Assembly (NCBI RefSeq): GCF_021347895.1
Contig: NC_067116.1
Coordinates: 39,203,677 to 39,267,676 of the forward strand
Direction of reading: 5' to 3'
DNA length: 64,000 bases
DNA from: Acanthochromis polyacanthus
Taxonomy: Eukaryota > Chordata > Actinopteri > Pomacentridae
The notes beneath the pieces were generated by a model. The model was not told where the DNA came from and did not search any database. It was given only the letters and a program-made list of their open reading frames with translations. The position numbers and the translations under genes are program-made. Below are positions 28,706-41,367 of this stretch, in pieces (the first letter of the stretch is position 1; each line of letters begins with the position of its first letter).

Positions 28706-31700
28706 ACGTCCAGATTTGAGAACTGGGGCTTTAAAACGTACATCAGCAAAACAAAACAAAAATCTCTGTAAAGAATTATAATTATCACAGTTACAACTCA
28801 ATCTATAAATAGTAGCCTATTTCTTCTCTCCCAAGTGAAACCATTTACTGAACTATAGATTTATCGAATGCTTATCATGATCAATATTCTTTCCGCTCTA
28901 CTGCAGTAATCTGGATTTGACGCAGGTGTTAAGGCCAAAACATGTTTTCTGTACTGATTTGCAAATGGAAATGATGATGGTCATTTTGGCCATTTGTCTT
29001 TCATGATCATTTAAGCTCTATATGGATACCAGATCCAGCCTTTTACCTACACAGACAGGGTGTTATTGCAGACAAAGAGATTCTGCAGTAGATTAAACAC
29101 TGCATGTTTAACATTCAGCACAGCTAGCCTTCTCAGAAAGCTTCGCAACTGTTATACAGGTTTCTTTTCCAAGAAAAGAGTCTCCAGAAATTAGATCAAG
29201 TGACCTTTCTCCCAACAACATCTGAGACAGTGAGCAGAGAGCAGGCAGAGGGGAGGTCCGTCCTGTAACCCCCACCACCGTTGTGTGACTATGCAATAAG
29301 CTGCATAACAGGTATGGTGGTAGTAGAACAGAGATGCGTTTCTTTACATCCAGACGAAGTGGCAGCTCAAGCCATCTTCAGTCTAGACACCAAATATTCA
29401 AGTTTTCTCTTTTTTTTTTTCATTTTCATCATATATATATTTTTTGCATTTAAATAATCATCTGCACTGAGAAAACAAAAGACAAAAAAAAAAAAAACAT
29501 CGACAGGGACAACAAAATAACAACAATAGTGATAACCATAAAATCAAAGCACACAAAATTCAGGATAGCCTTTCGCAAAGTGCTTTTGTTACAATCGCAG
29601 AAGCTGAAAAAAGGCAGTTTGATAGCGCTGAACTGGGGGCCTTTTTTTTTAAACGGTCTGTCTGTGAGATAGTGAGGCTACAGACAGACAGACGGACCGA
29701 AACAGCCAACTGTAAAATGTTGCCCGTTTCCTCCTGCTGTCTCAGACTCACATCCTTTACACCTGCCAAAAACTCCAAAGTGGGAATCACAGTATGAAGT
29801 TATGGAATGTATCCTAAATTGGTTTAGGTGACTGCAAACTGAAACTGTCTCATCCTCCTCACCTCCAATCCACTCCCCTCTCCCTCCTTTCTCTCTCGTC
29901 GACTCCCCTGCTGAGGGTGTGTGATCTTTGATCAAAGGCCGGTCGGCAGCAAAGATGTAGACTCTGAGTCCGGAGAGAGGGAGAGCGATGGGAGAAGAAA
30001 GTCGGAGAACATACAACCTCACCCCCACCACCCCATCCCCTGTGCTTTTCCAGCCCCATCTCCTTCAAAAACGTTACAGTCTGACTAATAAGACTGAATC
30101 CCAAGTGGCTTCTTTCCCTCCAACAAACAATTCACCGGATCAATATTAGATAGAGAAATAGGTTGGTCGCAGCCACTTTACAATGAGGGAACTGTTCGTG
30201 CTTTTATCTTTCTGGGAACTATTATGTAAATATTGGTGTGAATAAGAAAGGGAAAAAAACAGAGAAGTAACACAGAGGGTGATTAGACATATCATAAACT
30301 GACACAGAAACTCAATGCATAGCAGTGTATTTTCCACCTGAGTAGTACTTACAAAGAGACAAAAGAGATCAGCAACATTCTCATTGTTGCAGGTCCCCAA
30401 TGTGAAATCTGTGGTGACCTCCTTTGTGTTACATGTCTTATTGTGGCCATGCAGTTCCTACAAACTGAACCATTGCTCAGCAAAGAGTCCATCACCTGGG
30501 CTTACTAAACTCATCCCTGAAAACAACATTCAGCCTTCCCCTGACCACCCGTATTTAATCCTCCTCCCTGTATGCCAGCCTTTGTATCCCCAGAGACGAG
30601 AAAGACTCCAAGTGCAAACTGTCCCCACTTGGCTGAGAGCAGCCAACAGACAGCAGCCTGCCTCTCTGAAGGACCCAGGGCTGTCTGTGCAAGTGCCAGA
30701 GCCACGCTGCGCATAGTGCCATACTGCATATGCTGCACTCAGCTTGCTGTGCATCAACAGCCTGATGGAAAACACAAAAAATAAAAATAAAAAATAAAAG
30801 AAGTCAGGTGTGCAGCAAAAATGACAAAGCAAAGCAAACAGTCCCCTTTCTGCGGCCACGATAGCTCACCACAATAACAGTCAGCCCGTCCTGCTCTGTT
30901 TGATTATTTTTACAGTTATCAGTTTTGTCATAGTTGTTATTGTCTTTGTTTTATGGCCTTCTCAGATAGCTTCACCAAAAAAAAAAAAAACTTTGATAAT
31001 AGCACAGGAAAAATAACATATCAAGGACAATTTTGAAAAAATAAAACACTTGTGATGAAGTTCTGAGACTGTCTCAGTGTAGCCTGTGTCAGAGTAACCT
31101 TGGTCTGGGGCTGAGGCTGGAGACACACAGTCGTGGAGCCATGGAGGCTGATAGAGACACAGCTCTGAACTCAGGGATAGTACAGAGACGTTATTATAGG
31201 ACTCATTCAAGTAAAGCCCAAACAGATCACTTCAAGCCAATCCGCTTTTACAATTTGGTCTAAAATGTGGCAAGAAAAGGGTTTATGGTAAAAAATTAAA
31301 ACAAAAACTAAACAAAAAGGTATGAGCTTTGTCAATCCCTGTCCACATAAGGCACACTGTGGCCCTTGATGTTGCATTTTCCATCTGGTGGGAATGAGCC
31401 TCAGCCCCACACAGCACAATACGACTGTCTGGAATCATAAAACACAACAAGCTTAGTGCTGTCCAGACTAGGCCACAAAGTCACAGTCTGTTTCAATTAG
31501 AGAACATTTAAATTCAGTTCCACCTTCGCAGAAAGTCAACTGAAATCATCCAATTCAGCAGTGATCAAGAAGACAGTGTTTGAAAATAACATTACATTTC
31601 ATCATTGATTATCCATGCATGAGACATAAATTCCATCTCTGAATTTAAAAAAGAGAAAAAAGGAAAAAACAATTGGAATCAGTATCTCTGGCACCTTCAC

Positions 31701-33740
31701 ACAGCACATCTCAGCCATCAGATCAGAACCAATATTTCGAATGTTTTCGGAGAAGCTTGCTGCTTGTCTAAATGTTATACATTTGGAATATTTTTTAAAA
31801 TATAAATAGCAAACATGATTTGCTTCCATCAAAAATTTACATCCAGAATCTCTTTTCAAGAGCATTCAGATCAAGAATAAAACTCTAATAATCCAACATT
31901 AGATCGGTAGCTTAAAATGCCCAGTGACTTGGATGAAAATCTTTTATTTTTTTCTCCTTTGGTATTTGTAGTTGCTGGACGTCTGTATATTCTTAATATA
32001 CTGTACATGATTATTTCTACGGAGGGGTTGGATGGACTCTTGATGAGACCATTGAGTATTAACCACACTGCTCTGTGCTCATGGAAACTCGCAGGCCTTT
32101 CTGAGGTCTCCTGTCCTTCTCCCATAAGCAGGACAAGGACATTTAACATTAGTGCAAACTTTTGCTCTCTCAGCTAAAGCACCATTTCCAGTGCTATCAG
32201 GCTTTTATCCATAACCCCACCCAAGCACCCATTTACCCCACCCTCCTGGCACAGCATCCCCAAACCAAGACCCCTAGATCCCCCCCAAAACCCACATCAC
32301 ACACATATACACACACACGCGCACTAGCATCCACATACGCGCACAGCCATGTAAAATCGTTAGAAAAAAAAACAGCTGTAGCACAACACGTTATTTTAAG
32401 AAGTGTAGACAGACAGAAAAAAAGCTATACATCCTTAAACCTCTGATTCTATTGTCCACAAGGATACAAAGAGTGAGAGGAAGTGAACTCAAGTAAATAT
32501 CTGTATGATTCCACACACATTTCTGCATATGTATTCAAGAAGAGGGCATCCGTGTGTGGCTTAGTCAGGGAGGCCCAGTCTGGATAAATTATATTTCTCT
32601 AGTCTACTGTAGACTAAGACGGAGGGCGAAAAGCTTTGGTTAATCAACAAACAACGTAAGACATTCAGGGAAGCATTAAGGTCCAAAGAAATGTCGTGTT
32701 TAAGATGGCTCACAGGTCCTGACAGGTTAAAAACTCTGCCACATCGAGACAAAGTGGGTCAAAGCAGTCCACGCCAAGTACCACTAAACATAAAAATCAC
32801 AAGTCAGGTAGACATTAGATTACCCAGATTACACTGGTCTGCCTGTGGGAGTCAAACTGTGCAATAACAAACCCCATCTTTGTCATAACAAAAAGAAAAA
32901 AATTAGAAACTAAGACTCTCAAGACATAGTCGACACGACTATGACCAACAAGGGTAAACAAAGAGTTATGCAAATCTGCACCGAGAGAGCTGTGAAGTAA
33001 ACAAGCAACTGTCCAATGTGTTGTTCTACAATATGGTATTTTTGCTTCTGTGGTACCGTGGACCTATTATCACCGCGGTTCCTCAGAGAACACACGTGGT
33101 TATGAGACTAGCTGGTGAACAGATGGGGTAGACATGATGTTTGTTTATCCAGGGATGTCCTGAGACCCTCCAGCCTACCAGCCAGCAATGCATGCCTGTG
33201 CACATGCATGCAAAACAAAAATGCATGCATGCATACACACACACAGCGCCCATTCTTCTTCGTCTACCGCCTCCTTCAACGCCCCCACTTACATTAAGAC
33301 ATAAAGACAATCACTGTTGATTCTTTAAAACAACTAACTTCAAGTGCATTCAGTTACATGGATTAATTTAGTCGTTTTTTAGGTCACCAAACCCAACATG
33401 CTTGCATTTGAACCAGCTAGGCTTCTCTTGAAGAGATCCAAACTCAAATATTACTGGTTGGAAACTTTTTTTTTTGTTCTTTCACTTTTTATCTTTTTGG
33501 CAGCTTGTCGTCAAAACCTGAACAAAACCAGTGAAGGAGTTCAACTTCACCACCGTGGACAGAGAAAACACACACAAGGACTGATCTCATTTGCAACTGG
33601 TTTGTTTCAAAGTACCCGTTTCGTTGACAAAAGTGCCCTCTTCAGTAACAAAGTGCATTCATAACCTGCCTCGTTCTAACCAAGGTGCAAAAGGACTGAT
33701 AGTTGGAACTACAGAACTACTGCAGAAATCAAAAGGTGGG

Positions 33741-33742
<2 letters not shown>
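28706..33742. other. Gene-free stretch between zbtb7a and tcf3
   Basis: AT-rich, with many short A or T runs. I see no exon. An AATAAA word on the minus strand at 31943-31948 could be a very distal zbtb7a polyadenylation signal, but nothing ties this region to that transcript. Confidence 0.45.

Positions 33743-33774
<32 letters not shown>
33743..33774. repeat. Uninterrupted 32-G homopolymer
   Basis: 32 consecutive G on the plus strand. Long poly-G/poly-C is unstable and hard to sequence, so the true length may differ. Confidence 0.9.
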
Positions 33775-33775
<1 letters not shown>

Positions 33776-35890
33776 TTCGAAACTTGCATGCGTGTTCTCT
33801 TGACTCAGTAGGCTCAGTATGGAATAACAACATTGGATTTAGAGTACAAAAGCACAACTTGGATATTTTAAGACTAGCAAATCCAGATGTATGGAGTCAC
33901 TGACAACACTGGAACAGATATGTCAGCTCTGGTGCTTTCCCTTTCTCTACAGGATACCTGGACCCAGCGAGTGTGAGAGAAAGTGCATTGGGGCTGGCAG
34001 CTCAGGGTGCATGTTTGAACAAGCTGTGGCTGACTCACACACTGATGATGTGGCCAGAGGGACCCTGGCTGCCACGCACACACACGCATGCACGCCAACA
34101 CACGTACATGTAAACACACTCGCACACTACCACTGCCAGCACCAGGCGTCCTCCCCACAGTAACACCAGGCTCTAATATAATAATATCCCCTCCAGGCTG
34201 GTTCGGGGGCATTAGAGGACTACAGAGGGAGAGCGAGAGGGAGAGAAAAAGGCCTGATTTGATCCCCTCCTGCCTGGAAACGTGGCTGAGCTGGGGGAGA
34301 TTATTTTTTGGAATGCAACAGACATTGTGAGATCCCCCTCCCCTTCCTCTTGTTCCCCTCCACCCCCCACATCAAGCAGCTGCAGCTGCGCTCCTATTTG
34401 GCCTCCCAACTTGGACAGGTATTTATTGCTCTCTTCATCATACAGGTTGCCTTACGGTTGTGTGGTCCCCAGGGCAAAAAGATTGGAATAAGCGTGATAC
34501 ATAAACCTCCTCTCACTTCCTCCCCCAACAACAACCCACTTCCTTTAATATACCTCTCTCTCACTCTGTTGGATATCTTTAGTAAAGCTGTGCAAACATA
34601 GGAAAAAAAAAAGGTGCTCATCCATCTCTTCTTCGTACTCTTTTTGTCACTCTCTCACTCGGGCTCCCTGCCAGTCCTTTAACCTGTGATTGGTTAAATG
34701 CTACCCGCGCCTTGTCACACAAGGACAGATTCCGAAAAAACTGCAAAAAAGTTAAGCACATTCATTCATTCGACCTCCTCATCCTTTGGGCAGGAACTAT
34801 ACATGTCAAGTGTTAAGTTTAGGACAGACGGGTGACTCAATGTTTTTTTTTGTTGTCATCGAACATTCATACAGTTTGTTTCGCTCACCCACAAGCTTCA
34901 CTCTGTGAGAAATATGACATCAAGCCTAAGAGAAAAAAAAACGCGATTGGTAAGTACACCTCAGCATCAAGAGGGAGCCAATGTCACATCACCACCTGCT
35001 GTATATACATGTATACAATTATAAAGTGTCAAGTACCCGAAGCAGTCAACAAAAAGGAAAACGACCAAAAAAAAAATTAAGACAAAATCAAAAGGGAAAA
35101 CAAAAATGCTGACATTGCAGGGTTGTGAGGGATAAGAGGCAACGTAGTAAAGCCAACAGATACATTGACAATGGTAGTGCTTTATAAACACAAACCCTCC
35201 ACCCCTCGTACTCCCTAGTCCTGCAATCGGTGAGTCCCCATTAAAGTGGATTTGACTCAAGGTGAATTTGTTTTCAACAAGACAAACCATAGATTCTTAA
35301 AATGCATTTTTGTAGAGTAAGTAACACTTCAATCAAACCCTTGCCTGATTCTTTCTGGAACATTTAGAGAGGAAAAAACTGTTGCATCAAAACTGTGGTG
35401 AGTTTTCCTTGCATATGCCATATTGTGGCAATGTTGTTTCTATGGTAACTGTACATTTCAGACCTGCAAAAGAATAGAAAAGGAGTTGTTTTCACTGGGA
35501 GGATTTGTCCTCGCTTCACCCGTACAGCAGCCAGAAGGTGCTTGACAGACACCTTTCTTAGAGCTTGAAGGCTGTGAGGACAAAACCAATAAAAATCTAA
35601 ATCAACTGCATAGTTGCTCAGAGTTTCTTTGTATCTATCATACATTTGCCTAAGCACATATGCCAATGTATAAAACCCCTAATATTACAAAGAAAGAAAT
35701 GGTCCAGAAAGTGGACATCATGGGTGGATGATTTGAAGCGTTCTTTGCTCTTTAACACATAAACCAACTTAAGTGCTTGCAAGTCTACTCCGTTTCCTAA
35801 AGTAATAGGAGAAAGAAATATAAAGATTAGATTTTTGTGACACCCTGATTTGGTTTATAGAGGAATAGTTAGTTGTTTTGTTGTTTTTTT
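33775..35890. other. Possible extended zbtb7a 3'UTR or intergenic sequence
   Basis: Lies downstream of the zbtb7a stop on the transcribed strand. No coding exon seen. It may be transcribed if the proximal poly(A) signal at 35891-35896 is bypassed; this cannot be decided from sequence. Confidence 0.35.
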
Positions 35891-35896
35891 TTTATT
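35891..35896 (-). terminator. zbtb7a: Candidate proximal polyadenylation signal of zbtb7a (AATAAA)
   Basis: TTTATT on the plus strand, about 105 nt downstream of the zbtb7a stop codon. It is embedded in an A-rich run on the transcript, so it may be fortuitous. Confidence 0.35.
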
Positions 35897-36000
35897 AATT
35901 GCCTTTGCATGTTTTTTTCTCCTCTCTGTCCACAGGCCTGTCTCACAGGCGGTGCAGAGTGACTATGGTGTCCAGCAGTGTCCTTGTCGCCCCTGCAGTC

Positions 36001-36436
36001 TCAGGGCCCTGCCTCCCCTGCCAGCTCCTGCAGCTGAGGACTCTGTGCATGTGCTCCAGCAGCACCCTCCATCTCCATCGCTGAGGTTGCCTCAGAGCGC
36101 CGCCGTCCCCTGATGGTGCGAGGCCCAGGGCCTGTGTCGGAACCGGGACTCAGCAGGCCTAGCGGGGCCTCCAGGAGCCCAGGCTCTCTCACCCGAGGTT
36201 TTCGGCCTCGGCGAGACGGGATACCGTTGCAGCCGTCCTTCTTGAGGTGGCGGTGCAGGTGATCCGAGCGCACAAAAGTCTTAAAGCAGCTTGAGCACTG
36301 ATAGGGGCGTAGGCCAGTGTGTACACGCATGTGGTTCTTCAGGTCGTAGTTGTGAGCAAAGGCAGCTCCACATTGTGTACACAGGTAAGGCTTCTCTCCT
36401 GTATGCTTCCGCATATGAACCTTGAGCTTGTCCTGC
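36001..36436 (-). CDS. zbtb7a: zbtb7a terminal coding exon (residues 456-600)
   Basis: Acceptor CTTCACAG; encodes [17 protein letters not shown], fingers 3 and 4, [13 protein letters not shown] and a Gly/Ser/Glu-rich tail; stop TGA at 36001-36003. It joins the previous exon across the R/Q of finger 2, an intron position I associate with mammalian ZBTB7A too. Confidence 0.94.
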
Positions 36437-39400
36437 CTGTGAAGGAGGAAAAATAAACAATATCACATAAAGATACACAGACAAAAAAACAATCAAATCA
36501 GATCAAAGCATCAGCTCCCACCTATTTACAGTAAATGCACTCAATACTGATCAGACTATGTAATGTCATGTACAAATATACAATTAGTTCAAATATATGA
36601 TCAATTCTCTCATGTACAGTAGCCAGCTTAATACGCTTGGATGGTTTTTATTTACTATTGAACAGCCATTTTTGGGTCACTTTCAATTTTGTGAGGTTGG
36701 TCAGTCCAACTGAGAAGAGGCAATAAACTTCACATTTTTATCTGTGTAATTGCAAACAACAGCACAATTGTGCAGTGACAAGAAGGCTCAGTGTTCACTG
36801 TGTCAGTTGGCCTTTACAGTGTCTGTTAAGTGTTCTTTGAGGACAACATGATAATTTACAGATTCCAAAAATGTTCATGCCTTTTTTTGTGCACAAAAAA
36901 TGAAGACGTAAATGTCCTCCACGGCGGAAGAATTCCAAGATAATATTGAAAACCTGACATTTATTGTTAAGTAGTACTGAAACACAAACAAGTCTGTAAA
37001 ACATCATGAACTTGGCAGCTTAATTCTATCCCCGCTTGCCATATTGTGATTGAATATTGTATAAGAATTGGTGCCACTTCTATGCAAATCAAATAGCCAA
37101 CGTGGAAGGCTTACTGTTCAATAATTTATAAGTTCTCCAACAATTACACTCTGGTCAAAACAAGACCAAAATATGACTTGACTTCTCAAAGTCTAGAGTC
37201 ACCTCATTACATCCTGGAACATTTTTCAACTTGCGATGATACACCGCCCACTAAACATTATCAGGCTGCCTTGGCCTTCATCTGACTCTTGTCCTTCCCT
37301 CCCCCTTTAGCCCTTTACTATCTCTCCAGCTCCTGAGCTCTTAAATTGTCTAACCCTTCTGCACCCAGGGCAGAGGGCTTCTAAACAAACAGATAGTTAA
37401 GACAACTCCATTTGAAAACACGCGCATGAGTGTCTGTGTGAGTAAGTGGATTAGCAGTCATACCCGCAAACAAACTGACCCACCACAGCGCTTACATGTC
37501 TGAAAAAGCTGGGCTCTGACTCTGAAAATTAACAAAGAAACCTGTACACAGGTGAAGAGAAACTCACCTTCACGCGCACACACATATAGTCAGACTGAAG
37601 CCTCGGAACAAAGTGGCACACTGACAGAGGTGAATTATTTAAAGGACAGGAGTGATTTATTACTGTGCAAGGCACACTCTTAACCCTGATCAAACAGGAT
37701 TAAGATTACAATGCCCCCTTCCCACTGCCGGTCGAATTTAGCTAGGAGGTAAATTCACATTGGTCTTCCCTACCTGCCATGCCAACAGAGGTTCTGGGTA
37801 TTTCTAGCCTGCTGCATCTATTTCCAGCACAAGTCCACTGATTAATTAATTAAAGGAATGATTTCAAGGAAAAGGCAGGACTTCTAAATACAAGGAAACC
37901 ATGTGCACTCAAGTCCCCTTCTGTGGCCTGGCCACATCTCTCCGAGCAGCACATGGCAGATTTCATTAGAGAGGTAAAGGAGTGACAGAGAGAGGAGGGG
38001 GTGGTGTAACTACTCCGCCATGGGCAATAATCAACATAACCAGAGATCAAAAGTTCACATTACTGCATTGGAGCACACAGAGTACCATCCAGGGCCAGTA
38101 ATCCCCCTCTGTATCAGAGCACAGCACTTTATAGCAGCCTTCCACTAGATAACACAACCATGGCACAGCCTTCTTTTATAGGACCCCTATGTTAAAATTC
38201 CAGGACTTTGCTATGAAGGCTGTCACAATAAAACAGACCTTTATAACCATCCAGCCCCCCTCTCTGCAATATTCTACATGCCATTTAGCATTTGGCTACA
38301 ATGTGACACTGAAAAGCAACCCTGGTTAGTGCTCAATCAGTCCATCATCAAGATAAACATTTAGATTCACAATCTGCACTGTCTCCTTAATGCAAAGCTA
38401 AGTTGGTTAGCGCTAATAATCCTGCTTTTGGCTTTGTGGTGTTTCCCACTGCTGGGCGGTTTGTCAACAGTGCCAAGTCCAAGACTATTAGTACATGTGA
38501 CATGAGGTAGTCCCTTCATTAATTGGACTTACCTGGTAAAGCGCACTTTGCAGATGGCGCATTCATAGGGTTTCTCTCCCGTGTGCGTTCTGATGTGGCG
38601 GGGTAGCTTGCCTGCTCCTTGAATGACCTTGGAGCATATGGGGCACTTCTGGAAAGCCTTAGAGCGCATCTTCCTCTCTCCTCCACCCCCACCGCCACGC
38701 TCTCCAACCCCCCTCTCCCCTCCTACTCTGCCTTGGCCTGTACTGCCTCGTGATAACCAGAGCGATGGCACTCCCTGTGTTACAGCAGCAGAAGCTGTAT
38801 CCTCATGCTGCCCGCTGCTAAAGTAATTCAAGTAAAATTCCATGTCGGGGTCGTCCCCATCTCCCTGTTCCTCTCCAGTTGTTGCTCGCTCCTTCTGCCT
38901 TTCGATGGAGTCCATCATCTGCTGCAGGAGGGCGCTGGCTGAGCCCCTATCCCTCACCATCGCCTCCCTGCCACCATCCTCCACTTCGGGCTCCGGCCCT
39001 AGCCTAGACTCAGGGGGGAGGTAGAAGTGCCCATTTTGGGAGGGAGGGTAGTATGATGACCCTAGGCTTGCTCCATTGCGCTGCACCGCCTCCCCTTCCT
39101 CCTCCTCCTCTTCATCCTCATCCTCTTCCTCTGGTTCCTGTGTCGGGGCCTGGGACAAGGCAAGGGCCAGGGGGGAGTAGTACTCACCGGGGCCAGCAGG
39201 AGCCCCGTTACTGGGGGCACCGCCATTACCGTTGTTAAAGTGCAGGTGTGTAGGCAGGTCCCTGAGCTCTGGCGTGCTGCAGCTGCTGCTCCAGTGCGCC
39301 CCTCTCTGGAAGTACTCCAGGTACTCCCGGGCCCGCACCCGGTTCCCCTGCTCCCTGCCTCCTCTGCCTTTCCCCTCCTCGTCTTCCTCTTCATCTCTTC

Positions 39401-41289
39401 GCTCACTGCCCGCCTAGTAAAACATGACAGAGAACAAAGACAGTGAGTGAAAGGGAAAATAAAAGTGAGGATAAGTTTGTGCAAAAAATAAACCAAAGGG
39501 AAGAAGACAGAAAGAGATGGTACAGTGAAAAGCAGTGAAGAAAAAAATCTGTTTATAAAAGCACATTCTGTAAAGCACAACAGCTAAGAAAGGCTGACTC
39601 AGAGAGACCTAAATGTACAACCGAAAGGCCTTTGAGCATGTACAGATCACTCTCCGGGTATCCTGGATGCGCACCCAGGGGCTCAGTATGCTCATGGGTA
39701 TAGGCATGTGCAATGACAAAATAAAAACTATTTGGCCAAATTACTGACTGGAGTGTGCATTTTAAAAAAAAAACAAATAAACAATAAAACAACAAAGAGA
39801 CCCATGTTTTAGTAATAAGCGATTTGGAGAAAATATCTATGTATAACATATTTTTTAAAAGTCAAGCTTCACCTAAATATTCACTATGTAATCCATTTAA
39901 AATGTAATGGAGCATTATCACTTGAGAGACCATCAAAAGTATGACTATCACATAAGATGGATGGCATGAATTTGTAAAACCACTGACCCGACAGTTTGGG
40001 TCACCTCTATGTCAGATGTGCTGCAAAAACATTTATCCTAAATTTCAAGCTTCTCAATTTGTGAATTGCAATGTTTGAAATCATGATGTTGGTTTAAAAT
40101 TAATTAATCGTTCAGCACTACCATGTATGATTTCACTGTTAGGACCCCTAGTTCTGAAAATGCTCCACCGTTGAAGTCTTAGTGAGTTGTAAGACTAAAA
40201 AGCCTTTGATGAAATGTGGCAATAAATAGTAAAAAATATTGACATATTGAGTGGGCTACAAACTGTGATGTTCACCGCTGGCACCAGTTGACGTTGAACA
40301 CCCAGAAGCTCATGAAGGACTTGTACATGTCCTGAATGATGCGATCACCACAGTGAACGCAGCTGTGATTATCACATGATATAAAGAATTATGTCTTTAC
40401 ACACACAGCATTACACAGCTACAGTTGATCATGTCGAGGTGTAGCTACAATCTGCTGTGTCTGTGGTCTGTGAAAGAGCATGCTGTCCTTCCACAAATGC
40501 TGTTGGCTCAGCATGAGTAAGTGTTGAACTAACCCCAAGACTGTGGGTGTGCGTTTGGCATAGTGGGAGAGACTGATAAAGGCCATGATGTAAGCTTGGC
40601 TATGCTGACTATTTAATGAAGTGGATGGCATGATGACCAGATGCCCATTCTCTATGCGAACGGATCAGGAGAACATTTTTGATAAGTTATTCCAGTTCCA
40701 TAAAATATCTACCTAGCATGAGCCAAAATGCTAAGATGGAATACGGTTCATGCTTAAATGTAATTTTTAACATGTTAATTCTAGTTCTGTAATGGTCTTG
40801 TACCGGCGGGGAGAGCACTTTGGTGTCCAGCAGGTGTGTACAGACTTCCTGGACAGGTGTGATTTCCAGGAGGCGTGCAGCAGCAAGGATGTCAGCCACA
40901 CTGCTGTGACTGACTGTCAATGTGGCTGTGTAGGCAAAGTCCAGCAACGCTCCCAGGGCCTCCGCTGCCACAAAGTCGATGTTGTAGACGTTCTGTTGGT
41001 CGGCGGCGGCCCCTGAAGTGAAGAGCTTGTGGAAATAGGAGCTGCAGGACGCCAGGACGGAGCGGTGAGCTGGGAACTCCCGTTCCTGGGTAACCAAGAG
41101 CACGTCACACAGCAGCCCGCTGAGCCGCTGCTTGTTCAGGCTGCCCAGGATGTCGGCGCTGTGTTCAGGGAAAGGGATCCCCACAGGACCTTCCTCCGCC
41201 TCACCTGCCCCTCCTCTCCCTCCTCCACCCCCGCTGCTCGCTGTCCCCCTGAGCCGCCTTCCTCCCCTCCCACCGGCTCCTGACGACAT
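36001..41289 (-). CDS. zbtb7a: zbtb7a (LRF/Pokemon/FBI-1), BTB-POZ zinc-finger transcription factor, complete, 600 aa
   Basis: Nuclear BTB-zinc-finger factor, known in mammals as a repressor in haematopoietic and metabolic programmes. Coding exons 40804-41289, 38533-39413 and 36001-36436 total 1803 nt (600 aa plus TGA), close to human ZBTB7A (584 aa). Residues 1-36 are Gly/Arg-rich; about 38-158 form the BTB/POZ domain ([52 protein letters not shown]). The middle exon has an acidic run and [15 protein letters not shown]. Zinc fingers span about 419-525: [25 protein letters not shown]...HMRKH (split by intron 2), CTQC...HMRVH, and a last C2HC-like finger ending HLKKDGC, followed by the basic [10 protein letters not shown]. 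The [15 protein letters not shown] finger separates it from ZBTB7B/7C. The start is the ATG at 41287-41289; no upstream in-frame ATG lies in this exon. The poly-acidic C-terminus of mammals is replaced by a different short tail. Confidence 0.95.
36437..38532 (-). other. zbtb7a: zbtb7a intron between central and terminal coding exons
   Basis: 2.1 kb with GT/AG borders. No repeats or exons recognised in it. Confidence 0.8.
38533..39413 (-). CDS. zbtb7a: zbtb7a central exon (residues 163-455)
   Basis: 881 nt with acceptor TTACTAG and donor GTAAGTCC. It starts with an acidic stretch, then [10 protein letters not shown] (equivalent to RAKEYLEFFQ of human ZBTB7A), a Glu/Asp run, [33 protein letters not shown] and the first half of finger 2. 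It ends after two bases of an Arg codon. Confidence 0.93.
39414..40803 (-). other. zbtb7a: zbtb7a intron between BTB exon and central exon
   Basis: 1.4 kb with GTACAAG...CTAG borders, phase 0. Human ZBTB7A, as I recall it, carries the BTB and the first finger in one exon, so this intron appears extra. It includes the unexplained coding-like segment at 40272-40362. Confidence 0.75.
40272..40362 (-). other. Unexplained exon-like coding segment of 29 codons inside a zbtb7a intron
   Basis: Bounded upstream by an acceptor-like CACAG and ending in TGA (40272-40274). The frame reads [16 protein letters not shown], then [13 protein letters not shown]. Nearly every codon ends in G or C over most of its length, in an otherwise AT-rich intron. 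It resembles a real last exon or a relic of one, but I recognise no family. Its phase (one leading base) does not fit the phase-0 BTB exon, so it is not a simple alternative end of zbtb7a. Confidence 0.3.
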
Positions 41290-41367
41290 CTTCCACCAGC
41301 CTGCCGCCGAGCCTCCTAGCACAGCCCCCACCCGTGTATCCGTCCTGCCGTCTATCCGTCTGCCTAT
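40804..41367 (-). CDS. zbtb7a: zbtb7a BTB exon (5'UTR plus residues 1-162)
   Basis: Acceptor CCCCTCAG just above 41367; start codon 41287-41289; donor GTACAAG just below 40804, a weaker-than-consensus donor. The coding part is 486 nt, ends in phase 0 and holds the entire BTB/POZ domain. If the intron is retained, the frame runs to a stop at about 40687, giving a BTB-only protein. Confidence 0.92.

Noticed and set aside
35850..36113. Plus-strand frame preceded by an acceptor-like polypyrimidine-CCACAG at about 35935
   Set aside because: The coding part is the antisense of the zbtb7a last exon, and no partner exon on the plus strand was found.
39062..39580. 172-residue minus-strand frame overlapping the zbtb7a central exon
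   Set aside because: Shadow frame of the real zbtb7a coding sequence; the correct frame has conserved ZBTB7A motifs.
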